This document shows positions 11,291-24,010 of a DNA stretch of 64,000 nucleotides, piece by piece (the first letter of the stretch is position 1; each line of letters begins with the position of its first letter). Position numbers and translations under genes: made by a program. Source of the DNA: Phylloscopus collybita (Eukaryota > Chordata > Aves > Passeriformes > Phylloscopidae). A model generated the notes under the pieces. The model was given only the letters and a program-made list of their open reading frames with translations. It ran no database searches and was not told the DNA's origin. Location: the NCBI GenBank assembly GCA_027886175.1, contig JAJNNQ010000075.1, forward strand, positions 60,590,001 to 60,654,000, read 5' to 3'.

Positions 11291-12775
11291 GGAGGCTCTC
11301 CCTTCTCTCCCCTCCTTCCCCAGGAACATGAACAACAGCTACAGAGTTAGCCAGGAGAGAGTGAGGCAGAGGACAGAAAGGTCTGGGCAATTTCCTTGCC
11401 CAAACAGGATGGCCCCTTTTTCTCTAGCACATGGACAGAAGCTCTTCCATTGTCCTAGAGCTGGCCCGTATAACAGAGCCACCTTGACACACACTCGTTG
11501 TTCACAAAAGATCAGCTTGTTTTCAGGAGTTATCCTTTCACCCCGCAGAAGGCAGTCCCAAGGAAAGGGGCAGGGGTCAGTCACTGGATTGGGGTGCCCT
11601 AATGTCAATATCAGGAGAAAAGTAATGAGAGAAGGCAAAGGGCTGAAAGTGTACAAGGAATGAAAAGGAAAGGGCTGGACACACTCTAGTTATGAGATAA
11701 TGGAGGAAATGCTATTTGCTAGAGAAATGTGGAACCTGAGGTTAAGGGGCAGCAGATGTTAAGTAAACAAACACATCTGAGCTGATATTCTTGCTTTTCT
11801 ACCATCCACTGAAGAACTAATTAATGAAAAATCTGGCAGCTTGGATTTCATTGTCTGGGGAACACACCACAGGAAAATGTGTAAAATTTTGGCAGTGTTT
11901 TAGTCATAAGGTCAGTCCAGGCAAAGGAGTACTGCAGCCCATTTAGTTACTTTGCCCAAGGAATTTACATTAAAATTATTAGCATTTTTAAATGCCCTGC
12001 ATTCAGAAGGTCAGAAATTAGCTCACAGTTCTAGAGGGGGCTTTCACCTTATATCATAATAACATTGCATCTGTCTAACAAAAATCTGGGTTTGTTTGTA
12101 TTTTTTAAGCACTACAGTAATATGACAAGAAAGAAGAAATAAATAGGATATTTATTTATGGGATAGGATAAATATGTAAACAGGAGAACAATGATATATT
12201 CTATTAGTGGAGACAATAATATGCAAATAGTCAGCAAGTGAGAAGAGAGGCAGTGTAGAGACCTCATACTTAAACTAGGAATGAGGACACATTATTAGCC
12301 CAGTTTTTCTTATAAGTACTTTCTCCTAATTTTAAACAGTAAGGTATTTTCATAAAGTATCCTGCTGATTTTGTCTGGGGTAGACTGCTTCCTGCAAATG
12401 CCACAATGCAGGCAAAAGCCACTGATGTGAAGAACCCCAATACAGATACTCTGAGGGAGTAACAGAGAAACCATTGCACTGTCCTCATTGTTAATCTTGA
12501 TATTTATTTAATTAAACATATCCTTTGTTACAGCAGAAAAGAAGCAGTGGCAGAATTGGCTTTTGCCTCCACCAGATTGTTGCAGAACCTGGGAACTTTG
12601 CCAGTACAATTACAGTGAAGTTGGCTGTGGAGTATGTGATGCCTCAATCCCAAATCTGGATAAACTGAGGCATAACTATATCCTCAAATGGAGGATGAGG
12701 CAGTCTTTCCAAGCATTTACTTAGTATAGAATTTTCACTGGGAATTATAATACATTGTCTTTGCTCAAAACATTA
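11291..12775. other. unannotated single-copy DNA
   Basis: No supported gene. Complementary open frames of 105-124 codons occupy 11289-11663 on both strands, without a known domain. Sequence from about 11940 to 12250 is AT-rich and repeat-free. Confidence 0.5.
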
Positions 12776-12884
12776 AGTCCGAGTGCAAGGTGCGGTACCT
12801 GGGTTGGGGTGATCCCAGACATGAGCACAGACTGGGAGAAGAACTCCTTGAGAGCAGCCCTGCAGAGAACATGGGTGTTCTTGA
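12776..12884 (+). mobile_element. CR1 LINE internal fragment from ORF2 C-terminal region
   Basis: Read in the frame starting at 12781, about 35 codons remain open and match the region after the reverse transcriptase core of CR1 ORF2. The residues include the stretch [12 protein letters not shown], then [14 protein letters not shown], then GVL. CR1 proteins typically show CKVLHLG, RLGEE, ESSPAEKDLGVLVD at this place. The start (about 12776) and end (about 12884) are where similarity stops, so it is an isolated piece lacking both the catalytic RT part upstream and the 3' tail downstream. It has no promoter or start of its own and is not a gene. Confidence 0.85.
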
Positions 12885-14934
12885 CAAAATGTTTAGAGGT
12901 GTCTTTTTATAAGTGGAGAGGAACACACAAGATGGAAATTCTGTGTGTTTGCATCTAAGAACAAGAAAAATATATTCAGCCTTTTCCATAACATACCATG
13001 AAGGCATCACTGACAGGAAGGAAAGGGGAATGGGCACCTGTAGGGCAGGGAGTTCTCAAATGTGTCAATGTCCCCTAACATGTCTAATTTAATTTTAGAA
13101 TTAAAAGGGGAAAAATGGGAAAACCAAGGTCAGTCTCCCTCTTTGAGGTGTAGAGCAAGCAGTATTGCTGTGTTTCTGCTCATTTGCTTCCAGCTTTCTG
13201 AGCGAGGCCCAAAACAATGATCTGATTCTCTCAGTGTCACTAAAATGGAATCCAGATATTAATGCCTCATGTGCACAGGGTCACATGTTGGTTTTGGGAC
13301 ACCATGGGTAAGGTAAAGATGGACAAGCCTGAACAGACTGTGCAGCTGAAATACAACCCTTTGTGATCGTATCTATCACATGTTCTTTCCAGGGGGAAAG
13401 GCATGATCAGCAGGGATGCTAAGCTTTTTAACCTTGAATGACATCCTGTGATAAGCCCAGGCACACAGGAAAAGAAAGAGGCAATGGCTTCCACCCACCA
13501 GAAGTCTTATATTTCCACAGTGCTGAGGCAGTGATAATTATGATACATCCAGCTGGTGCTATTATTCAACCATTCCTGAAGGAGAGGGCCGGTCTTAAGC
13601 AGCGTAAAGATTTCTACAAAACTTCACAGTGGCCAAAAGTTAATTAATAAAAATCAGTTAGCTATTCATGTGAATGGCAGGAACAACTTCCAGAGCCATG
13701 TGATTATATTTGCATTCAGTGCAGTGCTTAAGATGCCTCGCTGGTGGGCCAGAAGCCCACTGTGCTAAGTGCTGCATGAAACGGGTGAATGGAAAAAGGA
13801 GAGAACAAACTCATAGTGGCAGTTGTCAGCCTGCTCTTGGAGGAACAGTTGTTGCAGTTGAGCCAGTGCCAGTATAATACTTGCAGTGGGAAAAAAGAGG
13901 GGAAAGAATCACAGCAGCAAGGGAGCATCAGCAAAGCTGTTGGTAGGGGAAAGCACAAAAGGTTGAGTGCAAACGCTGAAGGACTGGAAGACCCCAGGTG
14001 AAGGGTTGTATCTGAGAGCAATGGATAATGCTGAAAGAGACTTGGTCACAGTTGGAGTTTAACAACAGAGGGGACAAAGAGAGAATATAGTTTGAGGAGT
14101 GGCCTCAGGTGAAAGGGAAGGTTGAAGCATGGACACAGATAACAGAAGGACTCAAGTGCAAAGAAATCAACACCTATAGGATGGGCTTGTTATCAGCACA
14201 CAGGTATCCACATCCAAGGATGAGTGAGAGTGGAAAGAGGATGAGAAACTCCAAAATTTCTCAGGAGACAATCTGAGAAGAGTTGTGGCTGAGAACAATA
14301 GCGAAGCAGAGAAAGAGCTTGGATACAGGGTTGTTCAAAAGAGCAGAAATGAGAAGGAAAAGAAGATAGAGAAAGGGAGTGTCAGAGAAGAAGAGACATC
14401 TTAATGGGAAGGTGGTTTTATTGGCAGTGACAGCAGAAAAAGCACATCTCTGTTAGGGCTGGGAGATGATGGACAGAATTGTTTGGCTGTCTGCAGTAGG
14501 GTTAGAAATGGTACAATCATGGAATGGACTGTCAGAGAAAAGAGGTAAAAACTGAGTGGAGAAGCATCGAGGCTGGGTGTGTTGCCATGAGAGGTCACAG
14601 AAGGAGAAACTTGTGAGGGCAGCAAAGAGGAGTTTGGGTATAGCCAAGCAGCCGGGATGGATCAAATGTTATCAGAGGTGAGACAAAGTAAGGCCAAGGT
14701 GGGCTCTGGGTTTGTGTTACTGAGTGAGGTGAGAAGTGGGAAGAGCAGCAGACAGAAGTGTGAGTGGAACAGAAATCAAAGAAAAACACTTAAGCAAAGC
14801 AGACAGGTTACTGCTTTGAGTTTGTAAGTAGAGTTCTTGGGGTGTAACAAAAACTGAGAATGCTGAGTGAGTTTCATCTCAGGGGAAAAGGAGACCACTG
14901 TGAAGATTATTCTGGTACTTGTATAGCCAGAGGG

Positions 14935-14938
<4 letters not shown>
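12885..14938. other. unannotated DNA, purine-rich on plus strand from about 14000
   Basis: No gene supported. From about 14000 to 14780 the plus strand is rich in GA (for example GAGAAAGAGCTTGG, GGAAAAGAAGATAGAGAAAG). A short stretch at 13216-13262 (GATCTGATTCTCTCAGTGTC) loosely resembles the start of a fossil amniote repeat but is too short to call. Open frames are under 100 codons. Confidence 0.5.

Positions 14939-14982
<44 letters not shown>
14939..14982. repeat. poly(T) run, 44 bases
   Basis: Uninterrupted T homopolymer. No AATAAA-type signal is visible on the minus strand next to it (the plus strand lacks TTTATT in the following 40 bases), so it need not be a retrocopy tail. Its length may be unstable or misassembled. 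Confidence 0.97.
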
Positions 14983-14983
<1 letters not shown>

Positions 14984-17900
14984 TAGGGAGAATGGAAGTG
15001 GCATTGAGTAAAAAGGATAATGGAGATTTCTTAGCAGGGGCATGTGACAATTAAACCTGAGGTAATAAGTTATATTTAATCATTTTATCTTCATGGTATG
15101 TTTTGTTACATTCATCTTTGTGGCAAAATTGTACATAGTGACCTTTTCTACAGTGTCCTGTCCAGCACTGGGCTTTTCCAGTTTTTGGAAAAAAGGAACC
15201 TGGGTTAGACTGGCCACTCCTCAGTGCTTTCCTGAGCTTCTAGGCTTTGGTAGGATGGCTGGCTGTAGTTATTTTTAGGTGACATATAGATTTGCCTTTC
15301 TTCAGCTGGAATTTCCTTCTTGTTATCAACCATGGTTTTCAACCCTACTAGGCTGTCAATCTCAGATCTTCCCCAAATGCCTGAAACTGTTCTTAAAACA
15401 TGCTCTAAAGACTTCTCTTAAAATCCACTGTTCATACAGCTTCTTCTCTTTCTGCCTCTAGACCAGCTGTACTGGCTAGGATTGTCATTATTGGAATCAT
15501 CACACCAAATTTCTGTTAACACTCATAAAAATGCATGTTCTGTCAATGACTAAAAGTGTTCATTTTCCTTGCCTTTGTGTTCAGACAGCTTCCTACATTC
15601 ATACTTTCCTTTTTCTTCTAAATCTTTTGCCTCAGACAGAGTTCATTTTTTCTCTTGCTTTTTATGTTAGAAACACACACCACGTCATTTGAGTTAAACA
15701 AAAAAGTCCCCTATTCCTCTTCCCCTACACTGTTTGAATAGAGGCCTGTGTAAGAAGCCCTGCCAGCTTTGAAATGGGAAGGCTGGTATTTTTTTTTTTG
15801 CTTACATGGAGATCATTTTAATCCAAACAGACTCTCATTTCGAAAGATATAAAGGACATTCCATTGCTTCTTGGGTCCAAAACACTCCTAAACTGACACA
15901 TTTACCACTTGGTCTCAGTTTGCACAGCACAAAGCACATAAGAGTGCTTTGTCTGTGGTGTTATAATGCTGTTCTTTCAGAAAGCTGGTAGTTCTCTAGC
16001 CTGAGCTCTGGCACGATCTCACTAACAAAGCTCAGCACATGGGCAACAGGGTACATATCTGAGGGATGCCTTATGTCAGAGGCCTTAGTTTGTGATAGCA
16101 CTAAGTGACCCTTGTCCTTTCTGCATGCCTTCAGCCAGTGCAAGACAACGTGAGCTACAATCAATCACAAGCATCTCTTACATGCCAAGACTTCAAGCCC
16201 AGATTACTATCATCAACAAATGCTTGAAGAGCCATTACAGGCTAATTGGGCTGCAAACACTACTTTCCTATCTGCAGGAGCGTGAGAAATTCAACCTCAG
16301 CATTAAAGGCCAAAACCAAGGAGGGGATCTGCTCAAGACACCATTTGTCTAGTGCCTAGCTGCTCTCTCCATTTTATTTATTGTAGTCTCTGAAGGGAGC
16401 ATGATTTGGACTGTCAATCTTCCTGAAGAGAGCAAGTAACTTTGCCTGTCTGGGGCTGTTTGATAGTTTCTCACCTGACAGTCTTACTTGTGAGAAGGTG
16501 ATCCTGTAGCTGTCTCCACAGTCTGCTCCAGCTCTGTGCAGCCCTTATTAGCACACAGAGATGACACACATGTGCTGTAGTACTGCACACAGCTTCTGAA
16601 CCTTACAAAGTGGGAATGTATTTGAGAATAGAATGAAAGGATTTGGCTGGAGAGCTGCTGAAAGGCTGTCTCCCCTTCAAGAAGTGTGAGACACCTGGAG
16701 ACACCTGCCTGTCACCTAGATGGGGCAAGAAACATTCATGGAGGATCTGCAACAATGCTCGTTCTGCGTGGTGTGAGTATGTGCTGCAAGACCTTTCAGC
16801 TGACCTTGCCTAGGAAGAGGTCTCAGGGAGCTGACAAAAACAGCTTGAGGGAGGCTGTTTTATTCCTTCACTTCAAGCATTCATGCATTCTGAGCTGTTT
16901 TACTCATGTGGCATGGATTTCAACCAGTTCCTAACCCACTACATGAAATGAGATGACAGTATGGCTTTCAAATGTAATATTTTTTTTTTTTTAATCTGAG
17001 CCTCTCCCTATGATTTAAGAGTAGATGGATATGGTTCAAAATATGGATTGAAATGGAAATGAGAACCAATTTTCACAGACAGGACACTCGAAAACATTGT
17101 GCCCCAGAGTGTGAGTTAGATTGGCAGAATAGGGGACAGAAAACAAAACTGTGTGGAGAAAAGGAAAGAAAACAACCCTGTGGTTCTCTGAAAGGGGCAG
17201 TCCCCTCTGATAAAGAGACTCTGGAGGCAGCTGTCTCCCCTATCTGCGCCATGAGTAGGATGCACTCCTACTTCCTGTCTGAACAGAGAGATAACATGAA
17301 AAAGCCACTGTGACATTTGACATTTCTTTTAGTTTCCCTTTTTATAGCCAAACACTGTGATTCACTGGGGTTCTTCTTGAAAATGGAGAGCTATGAAAAG
17401 AAAATTCAAGCACTGGGCTCAGATATTGAAAGGTGACATTCCCACCCTTGTGACTGTCTCGAGAAGGGCTGAGGGTATGTCTGCTTTGTAGTAATTACTA
17501 CCTCATCTTCTGCCCCATCATACATACAAGACAGTTCCCTTATGATTGCAGTTCTGTTTCCCTGACCCTTGTTGCACAGGCCAGACAATCTAGACCAGAC
17601 ATATAGGAAAAGATTGGTGTCTTGGTTTTTGTTCTGGTGCATTTGTTTTACAGTTCTCTGGAGCAAGCTCAGCACATGCCGTCTCCTTTCAGAGTTATGT
17701 CAGCCGCAGATGAAACACTGATTTCAACACGGCAGATTTCAATAAAAGAAGCTTACATAGGTAGTCTGCCCGCCAAAGCTTTTGAGTTACATACAGTCCT
17801 TTGATGCATATAAAGTATTTAATTTAGCTAAGGAGATCTCAAAGATCTCGTTACGACTGGGCTGGGAGACACAGACCTCAAGTATCCATGACAGGTATGT

Positions 17901-18319
17901 AGCTGGAGGGGATTTCAGAAATTAGAATGTCATTAAAAATCCTAGTTGTGCGTGACTCCCATATGCAGCATGCATGCCCATCACATAATACCTCAGTCAA
18001 GTCCTTTAAAGACAAGACAGGATGGGATGAACTGCCCAATGTGCTGGGATTATCAGAGTGAGGAATGGCATGACCTGTGTGTGAACATTTCTGTGGTGAA
18101 GCTGTGCCCTGTGGCTTTGCTGCTGCTACATTTTCTTGAGCATGTTGAGACCTGTCCAGTCAATGCCACGCACAGCCACTCTATCCTTGTTCCCAGACAT
18201 GTCCTTTGTAGCTTTGCCAGAGATTTTTCCCTGTGTGGAAAATCTATGGGTATGTGCATGGAGCTACTGAAATGTTTCATGAGTGTGGAACAAAGCAGGA
18301 AGCTGATGAGCTCATGAAA
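14983..18319. other. unannotated single-copy DNA
   Basis: No gene or clear mobile element. Short T runs occur at 15789-15799 and 16980-16992. Open frames of 60-89 codons on both strands show no recognisable domain. Confidence 0.55.
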
Positions 18320-18510
18320 TTGTTGGATAATTTAAGTTGGATGTGACCTCTACTGGACACAAGTCCATCCTCTTTCTCTAAGCCAGGCTGGACTCCGAGC
18401 AAGGCAAAGTTGATCAGGTCTGTGTCCTACTGGATTTTCAAAATCTTGAAGGATGTAGATTCCCCCAACTTAGCTGGGCAACCTGTTCCACTATGCTCCA
18501 AGTCTTCTTT
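18320..18510 (-). mobile_element. CR1 LINE 3' end, old, minus orientation
   Basis: TTGGATAATTTAAGTTGGAT, then GTGACCTCTACTGGACACAA, then AAGTTGATCAGG, then GGATTTTCAAAATCTTGAAG, then GATGTAGATTCCCCCAACTT, then GGGCAACCTGTTCCA. The order matches the reverse complement of a CR1 3' end (TTGGAAGGGACCTCTGGAGG, AGATCAGG, TTTTGAAAATCTCCAAGGAT, GGGCAACCTGTTCCAGTG). The octamer tail is lost and substitutions are frequent, so this is an old insertion. Confidence 0.82.
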
Positions 18511-20549
18511 CTGTGTCTGTGCGCATGTAAATGCAGAGAAAGGGTGTGACAGCAAGAGCAGGGAGCACACAGAGGTGTGTGTGTGCTTATTCATGTACAG
18601 AACTGTGTTCCCAAATTCTGTTTCTCTTTGGCAGGTGAAAAGAGCACACTGCCACTGGCAACCAGGGCAAGAGCTGGATGGCTTTTAAAAAATCTTCACA
18701 TTGAGCAGAATTGCATGTTGTGATCAATGAGATAGTGTTTTAGAGAATATGCTTTTAGTTTGGGATTAGTCATGCAGTTATGCAAGGATTCACTGTTTTT
18801 AAATAACTGGAAAAATTAGTGTCTTGAATACTTTTCACATTTAGATCTATTGTCAGTTTATTAAATTCAGATTTATTGCTAGCTTTCCTAGCCAAAAAAT
18901 AGCTGTTAACACACTATAACAGAGCATAAATTCGAGTTCACTGAATCAAAGACATTATTAAAGAAAAAAATTACTTAATGACCTGTCTGATCTAATAAAT
19001 CCTGCCTTTCGCATAAAACAAAGTGACAAGAATTTATGTCCACTAGATGTGTAAAACAGAGGCAGCCATAATGGCTGGATTTTGAAATGGTTTCTTCAGC
19101 CAGCTGGTCTTTACTGTAGAACTGTGTAGGTACAAATAAGGTTAGGATAGAAATGGCTGACTACGCTGCAGTTGAGATGATAGAGACATCTTCAGTAGCA
19201 TGAAAATCAAAGTAGCCAGATGGTTTGAGACTTCTGAGGTTGTCTGTGGGCCACCGTGCTTCATGTCTGGCAGAATCCTGTAGACAAAAGACCTGCCTTT
19301 AAACTGCAGGCTTACAGTGTGAAAGGGAACTCAGCACAGTCCCATTCAGGAAGGCCTGTTTAACAGTTTGACATGAACTTGCTGACCACCAGCACTGGGT
19401 ACTGGTAAGTCCATAAAGTCATTTTTCCTCTTATTCATCCATGAATAATATCTGACTGAAAATGTCTGAGTCTAGCCTGCCCACCACTTGCCTTGCAGCT
19501 GCTCCCTCTAACTACTGCAGTGGCCTTCATTTGTGGAAATAGAAACCGCCTTAATGACAGCCTCTTCAAAGGCTGGCTGAAATTTGCCTTATGCTGTTTT
19601 CTGACCTTCAGTGAGCCAGTGAAGAGCACGGGGTTGTCAGTCCCCTCCTGTCCTTGGTGAGCTGCCACTTGTATGGCACACCAGTTCACATGCTGTTCAC
19701 TTTCCTATAATGAAGTAAAAATAAGAGAAAGCTTTTTCATCTGCCACCTTTGCGTTTACAAAGCACCTACCATTCATTGTCAAGTCAAATAATTAGCTTT
19801 GTACTTTTGCCATTAGGCTTGATTATACAAATATATGATTCAAATGTCTTAAAATATTTGTGTGTATACATGTATGTATGCATATTATGTTGTATATAAG
19901 CAAAAAGCAATTCTGAAGACCAGTTTCAAGTTTGTTCCAAAGCTTACATATGCCTAGAAAATTTCATACACCCATGGGCCATGCCTAAACTTCAGAGTCA
20001 GGCATGTATTTGTTCAGACTCAGACATCAGTCTTGTAACAGATGCCATAGAGAATCAAGTGAGTCTCTTCTGTTCTCCTGGAACAGCATTGCCCCAGGGC
20101 CATCCTTGAAGGCATCAGTAGAGACCCAAGTTTCTTTGTTTGATTCAAAGCATATCAGCATCGTTTCATTGATTGAAATGTACTTTGGTTCCATTCATTC
20201 CCACTCATGTAGTGCTCCCTCATGGCAAGGCCTGGTAACTATGGCTCAAGCATCATTGTTTCTGCTGTCACATCTGGGCTGAATTTTCCCAGGAGCATAA
20301 ACACTCCAGGATGGGTTTGCTAGCACAGCTTCAAAGTGGGCATTCCCATGACAGCATTTCAAAGCACTTTCCCTTTTTCCCCCCCCAATTCGGAAACTTC
20401 TGTGAGCAGCTCAGTAATTCAAAAGCAAACAACGTGCAGCCCTCAATTACTTTGTCAAACTAGACCCATGGAGCTTTAGCACCCTTCCCATTTATTCCAT
20501 GCTTTACAGCCTTCAAGAGGACTAACTCATCATAATATCTCCTCAGGAC

Positions 20550-20552
<3 letters not shown>
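18511..20552. other. unannotated single-copy DNA
   Basis: No gene supported. Sequence from 19858 to 19910 alternates purines and pyrimidines (TGTGTATACATGTATGTATG). The region 18700-19030 is AT-rich and free of recognisable repeats. A minus-strand frame of 84 codons (19435-19689) has no known domain. Confidence 0.55.

Positions 20553-20585
<33 letters not shown>
20553..20585. repeat. (TG)16 dinucleotide microsatellite
   Basis: Thirty-three bases of perfect TG alternation, followed by a decayed continuation (TCTGTGCCTGTGCATGTGTG) to about 20610. The minus-strand open frames here carry Thr-His runs from the repeat and are not genes. Confidence 0.97.
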
Positions 20586-20586
<1 letters not shown>

Positions 20587-23504
20587 TGTGCCTGTGCATG
20601 TGTGTGTGTAGGAGTGATGTGCCTGGAATAAGGGGTATGGCAAATCAAAGAGGGGGAACCTGCTCAGAGAGAAAATGAGAGAGGAAGTGATACAGTTTTG
20701 TGAAGAGTCATAGGAGGTAATAGTGAACTCATCATGACTGGGAAGAAAGAGGAAGCAAGTGGACAACTTGGGTTCAGAGAGATAGTGCAAAACTCCAATT
20801 TCCTCAAGAGTACAGACTTTTTGTCTGGGTGATTCCTTGCAATAGCTTTATTGCTTTTAAGTCAGGGCATCCCCCATTTACCCTCTTTACTTCTCTCTAT
20901 ACGATGCTGTAGGACATTTGGGAGCAGAGAAATTTTCCACCCATAAGAAAAAATCCCAGATGGCCTGGCAATGTTGAATTCCCTTGCCTCAGGGGCTGCA
21001 TTGCTGTGTCTTTTCTGGTGATAATATGTCAAAATGCAAATATAGTTGGATTTCAGGCCCCCATGTGGAGCTTTTGCCTAGGAAATGTAGCTGATGCTCA
21101 CATCATACTTTCATGTATTTATTTTTGTTGGTAAGTTTGAACATATTTTCCTCAGCCTGTGGTTCTCTCCCTGCTGGTTGTACACATGTAGTGAATAATT
21201 CATTCCTGAGAATATAATTTCGCTTCCTTAGTCCTGATGTTTTTGTTCTACATATCCAGATGTGCTGCTCCATCAGTTAAGTTCTTCTAATGTTAACATT
21301 AATGATAACTGGATTTGCCACCAGTGGCAGCTGCATTTGCCTGTTTCAGCTCAAGGTTCTATCAGTGGACGTCATGCCTTGAAAGCATGCCCCACAGGCA
21401 GAGATGGGATTTTAGGGTTTTACTAGCTCTGTCTGCTGGCAGTTGTGCAATTGCAGACTTTGGGGAAAGAGACCAGTTTGCCCTCTGTGGCTTTCTTGTT
21501 TAAGGTTAAGATTTGGGCAGCTGTAGAACTGATGGAAAACCTTGTTCAGGTCAGTGTTGTCTTTTCCCAGTTAGTTCCAGCGTATCTTCCCATATTTGAA
21601 TGACACAGGGCATATCTAAAGCTGTGATACATAGGAGGGCAGGGTAAGTGAAAACATTTTAAGAACTGACTGCTATGAATTTTCAGTTGGTGGAAGTGAA
21701 TGTGAGCATCTAAGTTTGAAAAGGCGTGGCCCAGAGTTTGGTCCATTTAGGTCTCTCCAGCCCTTTGCTGGAGCATCCATAAGTCTTCACAGTGCCTTGT
21801 CCCTGGACATGGGCTCCATCAAGCAGAATGACAGCCATGGATGGCTTCTAGCCCCCCTGTGCCAGCAGCACCAGATGGGGAAGTTGAGGGAAGAAGAGAT
21901 CTTCCATGCTGGGAGTATGTCAGGCAGATCTAGAAAGGAAGAAGATGCTGCCCCTGAGAGCCAGAAAATCTGAGATTTTCCCCCACCATGAGGGCTTGTC
22001 TGGCTGTATTTACAACACATTAGAGAAAATGCATCTGAGGATCCTCCCTCTTTCTTTGGTGATCTCAAAGAAAGAATTCCCAGACCACTCTGGCCCTCTT
22101 GAACCAGTCACTGGTTGTTGTTCTCCTTTTATAAAAAAGAATACTCTCACAAATTGGAAATAGCTCCCCCAAAAGCCATATTAATTTCCTTTATTTGTTC
22201 TAAATGTTAAATGTGCAGCAGGATTTCCAGGTCACACATACACTTAGTAACATATAGATGTATACTAAAAATATATCGTTAAAGCTTGATTTTTTGGTGC
22301 ATGCAAGGTTGTTGTTTCTGAGATAGAAGGCATATGGGATATAAGGAACATATTGTACATGAAACATGAGTAAAGAAGGAGTTTTAAGACTTACCACAAG
22401 GCTGATCCATACTCATGGGGTGATCTTTAACTTTTAATGAAAATAAAAGCTCTCATCCAGAATTATCTGGTCCTCCAGTTAACAAAAACCACGGGAAATG
22501 AAAGGAGAAATGTAATGTGTTTCAATAAGAGTGCACACAAGCTTTGTGGGTAGCAGTCTGCTCTGGCCCTGGGAGAAAGTATCTGGTGGATGCAGAGTAC
22601 AATAACCATGTGCAGAATTGTAGAAGTACTGGCAAAGTCTCAGCAGCATCCCCTACACTCGCCCTCACTTTTGTATTCTCAGTGGATTGGGGTGTCTGAA
22701 GAAAAGTACTAGAAAAAAGACTGTCACGAGAAGGACACGTGACAAATGGAAAACATCATCAGGTTTCACAAGCTTGTACCAATATTCTAGCCACTCAGCC
22801 TATCCAAAGATACTTGCTTGCTTTAAAAAAAGAAGCTCTATTAAGGCATCTGACTTCTCAGATGGTCCATGCAAAATATTCAACAGAGAGTAGGGCTTTG
22901 CCTTTCGAATCTGGCGTACACACTAAGCTTATGACATACTTGAAGACACCCTGTACATCAGATAATTCATTTGACATGGCTCCATTTAGACTGTCTCACA
23001 CCCAGAGACACACAGTTGATCAGGTGCTGAATATGCATTATACCAAGAGGAATTGCAGACATGTCACACATCTAGACAGCCTCCAAAGAATAAGTGATGA
23101 AAATTGCATGCGAGGTCAGATGGGGGAGCAGTTGGATCATGGGCAGCAATTAGAACATCAAGAGAGGAAACAAAACATTCTTGTTGCAGGTCTCCTGTGT
23201 GGTTGCAGTTGATCTGTGAAATTCAGGTCACTTGCCAGGTTTGTGTTGCTACATTAAACAGCATTACAGGAGAAACAACACTGTACTGCACAAGGCTTAA
23301 AAATGAAATTTGTTGCAGTACAAAATGACTGTGAGAGCCAAAAATGAGGAAAAGGGACATGTAACCTTTTGAAATAAACATACGATCTTCATTTCTAAAT
23401 AAGAAGCAAAACCAGCTGGGAGGAAAGTTTTAAATTTACCTTGCCCCCTCTTTCTGGGAGAAATGCTGAGTGTTGATTAAGGGGCCAAAACCTGGGCCAG
23501 AAAG
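20586..23504. other. unannotated single-copy DNA
   Basis: No gene or mobile element can be supported. The longest frame is 157 codons on the plus strand (22739-23212). Its predicted protein has no domain I recognise, and I see no splice or promoter context for it. Confidence 0.5.
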
Positions 23505-23790
23505 GATCCCGGTTAAAGCGAGAAGCATCAAGCGAGCCGGAGTGTATCCAATGGCAATCGAGCGGTAGTAAAGGAATTTAAAACAAAAACTTCCAGAGAG
23601 AAAAGAGAAGCCAGCTGTGTCCACTTAGCACGGCATTAGGGGAGAAAGGCTGTGAAATTGGAAGGCTCGGAAGGTGGTGTAGCAGTGTGTGCAGGGCTGG
23701 GTTTCCGAGGGGACCTGACGGCAGGATGCTGCCCTCGCAGCGGGGAGCGAGAGCAGGAGTGTGGGCTCTGTCCGCTCCGCGCGGTTCAGC
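23505..23790. promoter_or_regulatory. CpG-rich segment, candidate distal regulatory element or promoter
   Basis: About 17 CpGs by eye in some 285 bases, including ATCCCGGTTAAAGCGAGAAG, AAGCGAGCCGGAGTG and TCCGCTCCGCGCGGTTC, against a background with almost none. It directly joins an AT-rich segment with several TAAT cores. No gene starts here that I can see. The function is inferred only from composition and position. Conservation and chromatin data would decide. Confidence 0.35.
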
Positions 23791-24010
23791 AGGATCACAA
23801 ATAATAGATTATAGACATCTGCCTGTTTGATGTGGGTGTGAAATTCTAAATTAGCTAACAAAATGGTGCTTTGTATTAATAACATGCATGCAATTTAGTC
23901 TATAATTTCCCTGAGAGAATGGCAAAGTTAAATAATTAATCATGCCTCAAAACAGGATTATTATAGGGATTAAGAGGAAGAAATATAGCTGCTAAAATTA
24001 AAAAAGGAAT
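23791..24010. promoter_or_regulatory. AT-rich segment with clustered TAAT motifs, possible conserved noncoding element
   Basis: It contains AATAATAGATTATAGAC, TTCTAAATTAGCTAAC, TGTATTAATAACATGCATGC, GTCTATAATTTCCC, AAATAATTAATCATGCC and GGATTATTATAGGG. Repeated TAAT/ATTA cores are what homeodomain proteins bind, and ATGCATGCAA resembles an octamer-like or POU half site. It lies immediately beside the CpG-rich segment. Conservation cannot be judged from one sequence. Confidence 0.25.

Noticed and set aside
12755..12958. 67-codon plus-strand frame starting ATG at 12755
   Set aside because: It is out of frame with the CR1 ORF2 remnant that explains this DNA.
22739..23212. 157-codon plus-strand frame
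   Set aside because: No recognisable domain, no splice or promoter context; within chance expectation.
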